From assembly GCA_032622095.1 (NCBI GenBank), contig CP136066.1:107407319-107471318 (forward strand): a DNA stretch of 64,000 nucleotides, given 5' to 3'. Below, one piece after another: positions 1 to 11,894 of this stretch (position 1 is its first letter; every line of letters begins with the position of its first letter). A program made the position numbers and the translations under genes. This DNA comes from Siphonodentalium dalli. Its lineage: Eukaryota; Mollusca; Scaphopoda; Gadilida; Siphonodentaliidae. The notes under the pieces are model-generated. The model saw nothing but the letters and a program-made list of their open reading frames with translations, searched no databases and was not told the origin of the DNA.

Positions 1-236
1 ATGAAGATGGATAACTCTTAAAATCAAGTGGCTTTTTTGTGTCAGATATTTGACAAACCGGCAAAATATTGTTGAACAAAATGTTGATAAATAACAGGTT
101 TTGGGAAATTTTATACTCTAGTTGACTGTGGTTAGCATTATTTTGGGCAATTAATGGAGTCTGATAACTGGAGCGGTATTGTTGTTGTTGGAATCTGATG
201 ATATGGGGACCATAGAATCGGACTAAGTACCTTTAA
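1..236. mobile_element. T-family TTAA element, copy a (cut by window start)
   Basis: Right part of a dispersed non-autonomous element ending in a GACTAAGTACCTTTAAAG variant of the family terminus. It shares the internal blocks GATGAAGATGGATAACTCT, TTGGGAAATTTTATACT and GTTGTTGTTGGAATCTGAT with copies at 732, 32,491, 57,156 and 58,793. No coding capacity seen. Confidence 0.75.
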
Positions 237-731
237 AGTAATGATAATGGTAATTTGTTACTTTGAGTTTTAAACATAATGGTAATCAGAAATGGCAAGT
301 AATTGTAATGCATTACATTCAAATGTAAGTGACCCACTCCTGTGTACTACCTGTGAAATCAATATTGTGATTAGTTAGTGAAGTAGGTGCTGAAGGAATA
401 TAATATTGATTAGCTGTGTAAGTGTAGAATGTATAATATTCTATTTTATATTATGGTTTATCACTAAAATAGCAAAGTATAGAACCTAGCGACAGAAGGT
501 CTAAATGTTGATGTCACATAGAGAAAAAAAAATATATATATCATAATGAATGGCTATTAATTTTCAATATTAAATATTACAACATAAAGGTTCAATTGAG
601 TTTTCTGCTTGCGCTGTTATTACAGTCTGATGAGGGAGAAAATGAATTGTCTACATCCGGTTGTGCTGATGTTCTTATATTATAACATCAATTTAATTTT
701 TCATAGTATTTTGCTATTAGTTAACAAAAAG

Positions 732-1197
732 TTAAAGATGCATAATCTGATTAAGCCCCACCCCCCCCCCCCCCCCCCCAATTACTATTTATTTGGATTC
801 GGGGGTAAATAATATTTCATTCGAGTCAAGGAAACCACCTATCAAAGCTCAGAGTTAGATATCAATTTTTGACACCAATTATTTTTCTCCATTGAGATTT
901 ATTAGTGGCCCAGTATACAGTCGACGAGCCGATAGTCTCGGACCAAATTGTGGATGAAGATCGATAACTCTAAAATCAAGAGGCTTTCTGTTGGTAATAA
1001 GGCCAAATTTTGTCGAACAACATATTTATAAATAACACGTTTCGGGCAATTTTATACTATAGTTGAAAGTGGTTAGCATTATTTTTGGGCAATTAATCAA
1101 TACTGATAACTGAAGTGGCATTTCTAAAAATGTTGTTGTTGGAATCTGATTATATGGGGACCATCAAATCAGATTGAGTACCTTTAATGCATTTAAA
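732..1197. mobile_element. T-family TTAA element, copy b
   Basis: About 465 bp, TTAA at each end; the left terminus is diverged and the right reads ATTGAGTACCTTTAA. It contains a C homopolymer at about 763-779. The internal order of blocks matches the other T copies. The TTAA target suggests piggyBac-type mobilisation, but the terminal bases AGGTACTC differ from the usual CCC start, so the transposase family is open. Confidence 0.75.
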
Positions 1198-2067
1198 TTG
1201 GACAATTACATTAGAGGTAGTGCATGTTGAGTGTTGTCATGGCAACATGTGACATTGTGGAAACGTCGCTATAAAGTTTCTGATATTATAAATATTTCCA
1301 ATTAAAAATGCATTTTCAGGTTGATGTTTTTCACTGATATATAATAAAAATTTCATGTTCTGATAAAAAGTTTAAAGTTAAAGATTATCTTAAAAAACTT
1401 TTCGAAGATGAAATATTGTGGTTAAAGAAAATGTCAGTTGAAATGGTCAGGGAGAAATCTGAGAAAAGATTGTATGAATGAAAAACAGAGACCAGCCTAG
1501 AGGTTTCAAATTGTTCAATTGTTTCGTTATCAAGGAGAAGTACCAACGACAGAAGTTAAGTTTACACATCAATATCACCTTCTATGATCCAATAATGAAC
1601 AAATTAAAAGTAGGATAAGTCTGGTTTGGTTTATTGTTGTTTCAGCCACATCATGATGTTTTCCGTTTTACGGGTGGAGGACAGACCGCACAATGGATTA
1701 ATGAATAGATGAGTCATTTCACTGAAAGTCATAGGTCAAGGGAGTGGACAGGCAGAAGAGAATGTGTTTGGCAGCTGCTGGATGTGATGTGAGTAAATAT
1801 TGTACTATGACTCCTAATAAAGCAAAATTCCTCAAATTACTTGGATATCAGGAACTTGTGATGTGACTTTCATCTTATTTGTGTGCATTTTTATTTCCTG
1901 TTTGTTCAATTTCTGGATATACACAGAACGACATCTTTCTGCACTGGCACTATTGCCATATCGACAAACCCAATCACACATGTGTCGTTCTTACATAGAA
2001 GAATCCATTAATTTAAGACATTCTTCTCACACTAAAAATACCAAGCAACTGCAAGGCAAAGCCCAAT

Positions 2068-2276
2068 TTAACCCGTTCAGTGCCAAGTCTGATTTTTTTA
2101 TCAATCCATATTTCCTTGATCATTTTTCAAATTTATTGATTATAATAATGTGATACATTGATGGAAAGAGCAGCTCTTTCCATCAATGTATCACATTATT
2201 ATAATCAATAAATTAGAAAAATGATCAAGGAAATATGGGTTGATACAAAAATCGGACTTGGCACTGAAAGGGTTAA
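2068..2276. mobile_element. Hairpin MITE with TTAA target (piggyBac-type)
   Basis: TTAACCCGTTCAGTGCC at the left is mirrored by GGCACTGAAAGGGTTAA at the right, and the inverted arms run almost to the centre (AAAGAGCAGCTCTTT), so the 209-bp element is a near-perfect palindrome. TTAA target duplication and a CCC start are piggyBac hallmarks. It has no coding capacity. It lies in the intron after C9, where the transcript would form a long hairpin. Confidence 0.85.
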
Positions 2277-2752
2277 ACATAATAGGCACATAGGCAGAAA
2301 ATAGATATGAAAATTTTAAAATTGTTGAAATGCTTATCACACTCTAAACAAACAGCACCCAAAGAACCCACGATTGTTTCTGAAAAAAACTTGGATTGTG
2401 TCCACAAGAAACCCAGTGTCACCGGAAGAAAAAAGTCACAAGATCAAATGATAATATGAATCCATTTTAAAGTTTGTAGGTTTTTTTTTAGTTCTTGTGG
2501 CTTTCTTACAGACACGATCAGGTTTTTTTTGGATGTCGTTCACCCAATGAGTAGCAGGTGCTATAGCAGGTGCTAAAAGCATCAAACTTATAATGAATTC
2601 GATAATTTATTTTACAGCCATGCAAACAAAACTGAACCTTGTTGCAATAATGTCAGAAAGAGTAAAATAAATCGACAAGAATGGGACGATATGAATTATG
2701 ATACATTCAGTTAAGCTTAAAACGTAAAGTGCACTAGTATGTGGTGCTATAC

Positions 2753-2866
2753 CTCGTTTAACTTGCTCACAGACCCTGCCTTGGTCTCAAGCCCAGATTT
2801 GGCTTCAGACACCGGTTTAGGGTCAGACACTAATTTCGTCTCTGATCCTGATTTCAAACTGTCATC
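2753..2866 (-). CDS. FER: Probable FER coding exon C9 (Ser/Lys/Glu-rich linker)
   Basis: 114 nt, 38 codons, phase 0 at both ends, residues 422-459. The acceptor is TGATTTAG and the donor AACGAG|GTATAG. The peptide is an imperfect repeat of S-x-(E/D)-x-K blocks (SGSETK, VSDPK, VSEAK, GLETK), low complexity and probably disordered. No homology is visible; support is the open frame, phase and splice signals in the correct order. It could be an alternative cassette exon. Confidence 0.6.
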
Positions 2867-4920
2867 CTAAATCAAGGGAAAAGGAACTAAAGGTGAGAAA
2901 TCATGCATGTGTTAATGAACAAATGACCTATATGGTAGCAATGCACAATTCCAGGAATTTTGTCCAAATTAAGAGGCCCCATGAATCATTTTGTATTTCA
3001 GACAGGAATAGTTGGCATAAACACATTCTATACATTGGTTTGTTCGTACTATTGGTCACGGAGTTATGCCCCTTGGGTTGCACATATAAAATGGCCGAAT
3101 TGAATTTTTTTTTTTTTTAAACTAAAATTGACCATTTTCAACCCAAAAGCAGATCATGACAGAGCAAATGTCAGTCAATAAGCTTCTTCTACCTGATAGA
3201 GCTATGATAAAACTGAGAAATATTTGAAATAGAAAAAAAGTCAAAATTCTGTGGAGAGAAATAGGGCTATTTTCTAATAGGCAAGCACATGGAGTTGACT
3301 GGCACTTATCACGGAAATCATGTTACCCTTCCAAATTAATTTTTTTTTTTGTGGAATCTCACAGCTTTGCAAAATAAATAAACCACCAAACCATCAATGC
3401 CACATTGAACACAGGTCACACAGACTGACACAGGCAGTTATGTCCCCCCGATACTCATTTTCCTAATATGCAGACCTCCTACAACCAGAGAAATCATGTA
3501 CAGCTACCTATGGAATGGTCTAACAAATCAATGAAGGAACAAGATTACACATACTCAAGTTACCAAAGAGTCTTTCCAGACTATGTGCATGTGTTGCATC
3601 ATTCATATATGTTGTGCAAATTCATGACATCAGACAATTATTATGGATTTCTAGAATCTTTCAGTTGTTGTTTGTTTTGTTATGTCAATATGGAGAATTG
3701 GCAATAAGATCATTTGGATTGATCCATTGCTGTAACTTTACTGGTCTCTGGCTCTCTGCAGTTGTAAAATTCAGAGACCAAACATTCACATATATCACTA
3801 CGCACCCCAACAGAAAGCATAATTAGTTTATCTTCAATCTAAATTGAGTGCCAGATGTTGTTGGGGTCTTAAGTATAATGAAGAATATTTCTAATTCATT
3901 AAAATGAGACATTGGGTCATAAGTAATTGAGAAAATTCATAAAAACTTATTTCAACTGACTTTACCAATATTTTTTCATGTTATATTCTTCAATGAAACA
4001 TCAAAAATAACTTACATAAAGCGAATAAACAATGAAGAGTGAAGAGAGCTAATAAGAAAAGTCTTATACATAATTGTTGATAGCCAGAGACATTTAGTAG
4101 CAAAATTTAATGAGTAAGCATTTCCATGTTCCAAACTTACGTAAAAGCCCGCAAGCATTCAAGTGTGAACGTTCTACAGATATAACATAATTTATAGATC
4201 AAATATTCAATCTTCTCTATACTATAATTTTATATTGTATCTTTACTTAATTTGCTGAATGGTTTTTAAATAATTTCCAAGACTTTACAACAGAAAGCAT
4301 TATAGGATGCACATGTTTTTGGGAGTGCAATATGCAGTGCTAAAATATAATTTTGCAAAAATTGGTGCAATAATCAAACAACTTCAGTTGAGAGTAGATA
4401 CAGGTAGTTGCAATGAAATTGTATAAAACATTCAATGAAGTGATATTAGTATAAAAATAGAGACCAATAATGGTTGATTAAGATGAGAAATTTATGTGTG
4501 ATTTACATCACCAGTTTTGAGTATGGAACTAACAGTGTACTAATTAAACTACACCTTCTGTAATATAAGAGAAAACTGTGAAATTAGAATAATTCTAAAT
4601 TTGTTTTTCATAGAAATTAGAGCAAGAATAGAACCTGGGGTATGGTATACACTCAATTTCGGGGTAAAGACATTTTTAATGTGAGTAAACAAACACACAG
4701 AATAAAAATCAATTTCTTGATACACAACTAGCTTACATGATTTCCGAAACAAAAATATCGCTTCTCCTGTAATGAATGAAGGTGGATCACAATTCTAACA
4801 ATGGCACAATATTCTTTATATGTGTATGATCAGTCTCGTTGAAAAGCCAGCAATAACCTTTCAGATTTAATTGACATCTATGAAAGCAGAAGTAAATCCC
4901 ATTTATTGGAAGACCATAAC
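2867..4920. other. Intron C8-C9, left part: nothing recognised
   Basis: AT-rich intronic sequence with short A and T runs (3,107-3,118, 3,341-3,350). The short open frames at 3,468-3,826 have no recognisable domains and are treated as chance. No RNA gene or recognised repeat was seen before the MITE at 4,921. Confidence 0.5.
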
Positions 4921-5071
4921 CAAGCCTTGAAATAGTGTGTCTGTCATTTGCAGAATGAGGTCCCCAGAGGGTGAATTTAGTGATGCTACCCCGCATAGCG
5001 GGCTAGCATCACTAAATTCACCCTCTGGGGACCTCATTCTGCAAATGACAGACACACTATTTCAAGGATTG
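4921..5071. mobile_element. Palindromic hAT-type MITE (H1 copy a)
   Basis: 151-bp near-perfect palindrome. Termini CAAGCCTTGAAATAGTG and its mirror, flanked by 8-bp duplications ACCATAAC/ACCATTAC (7 of 8). Inner arms contain CAGAATGAGGTCCCCAGAGG followed by GTGAATTTAGTGATGCTA. An 8-bp target duplication with CA-start termini fits hAT. It lies in intron C8-C9. Confidence 0.8.
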
Positions 5072-5569
5072 ACCATTACTCCATAATTTGGGAATTTATC
5101 CTGGGAAATTCCAGATGCAAAACAAATAACTACAGAACGAAGCTGCAATTATCATGTCACAAGTTGGTGCCAGTGATGATTCCGATCCAAAACGAGGAAT
5201 AAATGACTAAGACTGTCAATTTGAAATTGTTTGAATAAATAATCACAAATTGTTCAATATTTTGTTTTATAGTGAAGCAACATTGTAACATGTAGCCGAA
5301 AGTGTATTTTTTATCATCACGAAGGAAGGCCAGTGAACGATAGATTTGATTATTGAGCAGCTATTATATATTAAATGCTAATTAAACAATATGAATCCAA
5401 GATATCTATGGATATTTTTTATTGGGGAATAATTAATTGTTAATATGGAAGTAAAATGTAAAAAACAAGAGATGGACTGTTGTCTGGTGCATACCCCCTT
5501 GTGGCATATCACCTATTGTGGGCATATCAATAACCTATGACTGATATACCCAGACAGATAGACCCAAAA

Positions 5570-6060
5570 ATCAGCATTTTCATATAAATAAAGATGAATA
5601 ACTACAGAACAAAAAACCAAAACAAATGGTTGAACACGCCATTAAATGTCCTCATAGTGGTGAACATCCACACCAAATTTCATTGAGATCTGAGCATTAC
5701 TGTTCAAGTTATGGCTTGAGCAGACATCGGACGGACCGAAAGCCAACATTTCCAGATAAACAGAGATGAATAACTCTAGAATGGAAAATCCAAACAAAAC
5801 GATGGAACCCTCTATTGAATATCCTCATAGTAGTGAACATCTATTCCAAATTTCATTGAGATCCCATCACAACTGTTGATGTTAAGAAATGAACAGACAT
5901 CAGACGGACCAAAAAGCCAACATTTCCAGATAAACAAAGATGAAAAACTCTAGAATGGAAAAGTTATGACATGAACAGATATCGTAAGGATGTATGCATG
6001 GATGGCTCGACATACAGATGGATGGACGGGTGCAACAGTATACCCCACTTAAAAAAAAAA
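5570..6060. repeat. Tandem-bodied dispersed element, ~178-bp units
   Basis: Nearly three units start at about 5,575, 5,752 and 5,930. Each has a GATGAATAACTCTAGAATGG-like box and a CCAAATTTCATTGAGATC box, with CAGACGGACC at the unit end; the block closes with GATGGACGGG and an A run. The same family is at 24,050-24,300 and 39,235-39,715. No coding potential. Confidence 0.7.
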
Positions 6061-6188
6061 AATGGGTAAAAATATGCAACTACAGCATGGGATCGCAGGG
6101 TAATAGAAAATTATGATGTGGGTGAATATGTTGAAATGATTAACCTTTGAACATGGCCAGAATAAAAATATGTCCCATGAGTTCTTAC

Positions 6189-6366
6189 CTGTGATGCAGT
6201 CTCTGCAATGTTGGACAAGTCTAAAGCACTGGGAGGAGCATTGTCTCCGAGGATATCCAAAGGCTCCTTGACGACGTGTAGCAATGTCGCTTGCCGCGTT
6301 ATGCTATTTTTAACATCAACTATTTCTTTTTTCGTGAGCTCAGATGACCTTTTCTTTTGTAGACTT
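6189..6366 (-). CDS. FER: FER coding exon C8 (linker)
   Basis: 178 nt, residues 362-421. The acceptor is TTGTTTTCAG and the donor CACAG|GTAAGAAC, a strong consensus. It begins SLQKKRSSELTKKEIVDVKN and ends SALDLSNIAETASQ. Phase joins C7 exactly and exits at phase 0. The sequence between FX and SH2 is poorly conserved in this family, so identity rests on splice sites, phase and position. Confidence 0.78.
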
Positions 6367-7230
6367 CTGAAAACAATAGTGATAATACTGAATTGTATTA
6401 ATGAAATAAAATATGTGTGCTTGTATAAGCGATAACACCACCTGTACATATCCTTTATAAGTTATTGTGATAAATCGGTGGTAACATGGTGTGACATTGA
6501 TGGATTGAAGTTTGTGTTCAACCATGAACTGGACATACGCTCTTGAACACAGTCTCCATGCCATCGAGGAGCACTTGAAGCCAAAATCACACAATGTTAC
6601 TTTCAATGAACAGCGATAATGTATATATTCTGCCAACTGCATGATCATCAATTTCGATTTGACATTTGTTTGAATGAAAAATTACAGATTGTTATCCTAT
6701 TCGGCTCTCCATAGCATTGTACAATGTAAGTGACAACAAAATCAGCTGTCTTCATGTCCCGTTGCCATCACTTCCTGTCAGCATTTCCAACAGCAACAAC
6801 AAAATTTCTATGGAACTTCTTCTCAAGGCACATTTATCACCAACAACACACAAGAGAAACATCTGTTGTTTACATTATTCACTTAAACAAGTGTTTTAAA
6901 CGATTACAAATGCTGTAATGTTCTAAAAATAGCCACATTTTCTGCCCCAGTTCTAAATTAACATCTGATACCCCCCAAATATATACAGAAAGTACAGGAA
7001 AGTTATACGCAACCATTAAACTCCTAACAAATAATTCATTTAAAGATAAGTGTATCTCTTCCAGGCCACAATTACAACAACAACGTAATTTAAATAATGA
7101 AAGTGTCAATGACACTGTAGCTCAACTTGGAAAGGGAATAATTTAATGTATTACAGTCAATGGAGCCATTAGGAATGTGGAAAGTTGAATATCTAATACA
7201 TGTTTATAGACATGAAGAGAAAAGTTAAAT

Positions 7231-10060
7231 CCAAGATGGCTGCTGGCGGCCTTGTTTTCGGCCGAATGACCCCAAAATGAGTCGTTCCCATCTACATGTC
7301 ATCGTTAACATCCATGACAAATTTTATGACGATCAGACTAAAGGTACGACCTGTAGCCCATGCTAAAGAATTTAGTCATACAAAGAGTAAAATCCAAGAT
7401 GGCTGCTGGCGGCCATGTTTTTTGGCCGAATGATCCCAAAATGACTCGTTCCCATCTACATGTCATTATTAACATTCATGACAAATTTTATGATGATCAG
7501 ACTAAAGGTATGATATGTAGCCCGTGCTAAAGAATTTAGTCATACAAAGAGTAAAATCCAAGATGGCTGCTGGCGGCCATGTTTTCGGCCGATTGACCCC
7601 AAAATGAGTCGTTCCCATCTACATGTCATCGTTAACATCCATGACAAATTTTATGATGATCAGACTAAAGGTACGACCTGTAGCCCATGCTAAAGAATTT
7701 AGTCATACAAAGAGTAAAATCCAAGATGGCTGCTGGCGGCCATGTTTTTGGGCCGAATGACCCCAAAATTACTCGTTCCCATCTACATGTCAATATTATC
7801 ATCCATGACAAATTTCATGATGATCAGAAGAACAGTACGACCTGTGGCCCATGCTAATGGATTAAATTTTGTAATCCAATATGGCCGCTGGCGGCCATGT
7901 TTTTTGTCCGAATGACCCCAAAATGACTCGTTCCCATCTACATTCCAATTTCAACAACCATGACAAATTTTATGATGATCAGACTAAAGGTATGACCTGT
8001 AGCCCGTGCTAAAGGATTTAGTCATACAAAGAGTAAAATCCAAGATGGCTGCTGGCGGCCATGTTTTTTGGCCGAATGACCCCAAAATGACTAGTTCTCA
8101 TCTACATGTCATTGTTAACATCCATGACACATTTTATGATGATCAGACTAAAGGTACGACCTGCAGCCCGTGCTAAAGAATTTAGTCATACAAAGAGTAA
8201 AATCCAAGATGGCTGCTGGTGGCCATGTTTTTTGGCCGATGACCCCAAAATTACTCGTTCCCATCTACATGTCAATATTATCATCCATGACAAATTTCAT
8301 TATCATCAGACAAACAGTACGACCTGTGGCCCGTGCTAATGGATTAAATTTTTAAATCCAAGATGTCCGAATGACCCCAAAATAACTCGTTCCCATCTAC
8401 ATTCCAATTTCAACAACCATGACAAATTTTATGATGATCAGACTAAAGGTACGACCTGTGGCCCATGCTAAAGGATTTAGTCATACAAAGAGTAAAATCC
8501 AAGATGGCTGCTGGCGGCCATGTTTTTCGGCCGAATGACCTCAAAATGACTCGTTCCCATCTACATGTCATTATTAAAATTCATGACACATTTCATGATG
8601 ATCAGACTAAAGGTACAACCTGTAGCCCGTGCTAAAGGATTTAGTCATACAAAGAGTAAAATCCAAGATGGCTGCTGGCGTCCAGGTTTTTTGGCCGAAT
8701 GACCCCAAAATTACTCGTTCCCATCTACATGTCATTGTTAACATCCATGACACATTTTATGATGATCAGACTAAATGTACGACCTGCAGCCCGTGCTAAA
8801 GAATTTAGTCATACAAAGAGTAAAATCCAAGATGGCTGCTGGCGGGCATGTTTTTTGGCCGAATGACCCCAAAATTACTCGTTCCCATCTACATGTCAAT
8901 ATTATCATCCATGACAAATTTCATGATGATCAGAAGAACAGTACGACCTGTGGCCCGTGCTAATGGATTAAATTTTTAAACCCAAACATGTTTTTTGTCC
9001 GAATGACCCCAAAATGACTCGTTCCCATCTACATTCCAATTTCAACAATCAAAACAAATTTTATGATGATCAGACTAAAAGTAGGACCTGTAGCCCGTGC
9101 TAAAGGATTTAGTCATACAAAGAGTAAAATCCAAGATGGCTGCTGGCGACCATGTTTTTTAGCCGAATGACCCCAAAATTACTCGTTCCCATCTACATGT
9201 CATTGTTAATATCCATGACAAATTTTATGATGATCAGACTAAAGGTACGACCTGCAGCCCGTGCTAAAGAATTTAGTCATACAAAGAGTAAAATCGAAGA
9301 TGGCTGCTGGCGGCCATGTTTATTGGCCGAATGACCCCAAAATTACTCGTTCCCATCTACATGTCAATATTATCATCCATGACAAATTTCATGGTGATCA
9401 GACGAACAGTACGACCTGTGGCCCGTGCTACTGGATTCAATTTTGAAATCCAAGATGGCTGCTGGCGGCCATGTTTTTTGTCTGAATGACCCCAAAATGA
9501 CTCGTTCCCATCTACATTCCAATTTCAACAGCCATGACAAATTTTATGATGATCAGACTAAAGGTACGACCTGTAGCCCGTGCTAAAGGATTTAGTCATA
9601 CAAAGAGTAAAATACAAAATGGCTGCTGGCGGCCATGTTTTTTGGCCGAATGACCCCAAAATGACTCGTTCCCATCTACATGTCATTATTAACATTCTTG
9701 ACAAAAGTTATGATGATCAGACTAAAAGTACGACCTGTAGCCCGTGCTAAAGAATTTAGTCATACAAAGAGTAAAATCCAAGATGGCTGCTGGCGGCCAT
9801 ATTTTTGGGCCGAATGACCCCAAAATTACTCGTTCCCATCTACATGTCAATATTAACATCCATGACAAATTTCATGAAGATCAGACAAACAGTACGGCCT
9901 GTAGCCCGTGCTAATGGATTGAATTTTGAAATCCAATATGGCCACTGGCGGCCATGTTTTTTTTCCGAATGACCCCAAAATTAATTATTCTGGTCTAAAT
10001 GTTGATGTCAACAGCTATGACAAATTTCATAATGATCCGACGAAAGGTACGACCTGTAGC
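7231..10060. repeat. Satellite array, ~164-bp units with trimer higher-order structure
   Basis: About 18 head-to-tail units in intron C7-C8. Starts of the AAGATGGCTGCTGGCGGCC box or its equivalent are near 7,231, 7,394, 7,558, 7,721, 7,876, 8,040, 8,204, 8,358, 8,499, 8,663, 8,827, 8,982, 9,131, 9,295, 9,450, 9,614, 9,778 and 9,933. Three unit types are visible: X (AACAGTACGACCTGTGGCCC and TAATGGATT end), Y (CATTCCAATTTCAACAACC) and Z (AAAGAATTTAGTCATACAAA). X-Y-Z recurs about every 483 bp. Two units are shortened (8,358 lacks the GGCTGCTGG block). The right edge runs into a CGTACACA tract. Confidence 0.92.
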
Positions 10061-10282
10061 CTGCATTGTTGATGCCTTACGTACACACGTACACACGTAC
10101 ACACGCACACAAAGCCATGGCAATAGCTCAAACTTTACAAAGTAAAGTTGAGCTAAAAACCGACTTCAAGATTACAAATGGCTTTTTGTGAATACAACAC
10201 AGACAAATAAATTCGATTGAGTATCTTATTAGTCTATAAAGGCATAAAAAGTTGTTTAGAAGAGCGTTGATGGCCAAATCTC

Positions 10283-10544
10283 TTAACCCTTTCATGGTGG
10301 GAGCTGTGCTGGTGCAGCATTAAATATCCTGTGCTGATGCATTCTATTATATATGCGAGTCTCCCATAGCCAGCCTTGCATATATAAGAGAATACATTGG
10401 CTTACAAGTCAATGTAAATATTGTTAGGTCAATGTATTCTCTTATATATGTGAGGCTCCCTAAGGGTGACTAGCATATATAGGAGAATGCATTGGCACAG
10501 GGTTTTCGCAAAATTTCATGAAAACTCCAATCATGGAAGGGTAA
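10283..10544. mobile_element. PB1 MITE copy a (TTAA, piggyBac-type)
   Basis: Starts TTAACCCTTTCATGGTGGGA and ends with the degenerate mirror ATGGAAGGGTAA. The interior has several inverted copies of CATTCTCTTATATATGCGAG, one of which reads across GGCTCCCTA. A member of a five-copy family in this window. It lies in intron C7-C8. Confidence 0.8.
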
Positions 10545-11030
10545 AGATAGTGTATCTCTTCCAGGCAACAATTAAAAGAACAATATAATTTATATAAAAC
10601 CGACTTCAAGATTACAAATGGCTTTTTGTGAATAGAACACAGACAAGTAAATGAGATTGAGTTTATAAATTCATAATAAAGTCGTTTAGAAGAATGTTGA
10701 TGGCAAAATCTCTTTAAGAATCAAAATAGCTTTGGCCTTGATTGAGCGTGCTAACAAGATAGAGTCTCCCTCTTGCTACATACACTCTGAACATTTTTGC
10801 GAAATCACCTGAAGCTTCTGTTCTAAAATAGCACGTAAAACTGTCGTGAAATGTTGTTTGTTTTGCACAAAAAAAAGTCAAAATATAATAAAAATTAATT
10901 GATAGATGCGTTTCTTGACAGGTGTCTTTGATTCATATTTATTATTTTGTTCACTGGAAACTACATAAAACTTCTCAGGAAGAGATACATTATTTTTAAA
11001 AGGTCATGCAGGTAGTACAAGGCTTCTTAC

Positions 11031-11174
11031 TCTTCTCTATCAGATGCATCATCATCAGCACTGGATAGCTTTGATTCCAGAGCGCTCAGCTTCTCCTCGA
11101 ATTCCTTCAGAACTTTCTCTTTGTTTTCTAAATTGGATTGTAGCTTCTCTATTTGGTCTTCATAATGAGCTCTC
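11031..11174 (-). CDS. FER: FER coding exon C7 (FX coiled coil)
   Basis: 144 nt, about residues 314-362. The acceptor is TTTTTCCAG and the donor AAGA|GTAAGA. It encodes a strong coiled coil, HYEDQIEKLQSNLENKEKVL followed by KEFEEKLSALESKL, then an acidic tail (SSADDDASDREE). It aligns with the vertebrate FER segment with AEELMQTQQMLLNKEEAVLELEKRI. The FX domain is known to bind phosphatidic acid in FER. The exon sits immediately left of the splice-donor minisatellite; the nearest array unit lies about 64 bp upstream of its acceptor. Confidence 0.88.
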
Positions 11175-11227
11175 CTGGAAAAATCATATGAAATAAGCAT
11201 GTCAGACACTTGGTACATAGAGTTCTC

Positions 11228-11757
11228 GTAATACTCACTTGGCACAATGGGTTGCTAATATACTAACTTGGCACATGCAGGTTTGCACCATACTAACTTG
11301 GTACATAGGCTTAACATCTTACTAACTTGGCACAAATGGGTCTTTATCACACTAACTTGGGACATTTGAGGTTTTGTCATACTAAATTGGTATATACTAA
11401 CTTGGTACATAGGGTTAACATCATACTAACTTGGTACATATGTGGTTTCATTAGACCAAATTGGCACATATGTGTTTTTATCATACTAACTTGGCACATA
11501 TAGGTTTTCATCATACTAACTTGGCACATATGGGTTTTTATCATAATAACTAGGCACATACAGGTTTTTATCATGCTAACTTCTCACATATAGGTTTTCA
11601 TCATACTAAATTAGCACATAGGTTTTCATCCCACTAACGTGGCACATATGGGTTTTTATCATACTAACTTGGCACATTTGGGGTTTCATTAGACCAAATT
11701 GGCACATATGTGTTTTATCATACTAACTTGGCACAAATGGGTTTTTATCCACCCATT
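11228..11757. repeat. Splice-donor minisatellite, block 1 (~18 units of ~30 bp)
   Basis: On the plus strand the unit reads roughly CATACTAACTTGGCACATA plus GGGTTTTTAT. On the gene strand it reads GTGCCAAGTTAGTATGATG, which matches the exon C6/intron junction at 19,826-19,850 at about 22 of 24 positions. Around 18 units are visible; some have GACCAAATTGG or GTAC variants. The unit nearest exon C7 (11,231-11,245) reads GTGCCAAGTGAGTAT on the gene strand, a better match to the U1 consensus than the real donor. The block lies between exons C6 and C7. Confidence 0.9.
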
Positions 11758-11894
11758 ACTAACTCTATTGACTATATACAGCCTGTTACGTTAATTACAT
11801 CAACATAGGTTTATTAGGTCAATGTAGCTTTATTAGGATAGTACTACTTTCATGATGTAAGTATATATGCAATTTGCTCAGGTAACTAGGGATG

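Noticed and set aside
609-812. Frame with a poly-proline run
   Set aside because: Created by the C homopolymer inside a T-family element.
11377-11574. Minus-strand repeated peptide frame (KTHMCQVSM repeats)
   Set aside because: By-product of a 30-bp repeat unit divisible by three.
11228-11757. Recursive-splicing (ratchet) sites
   Set aside because: Units read CCAAGTTAGT; a ratchet point needs AG directly followed by GT (AGGT), which the units lack.
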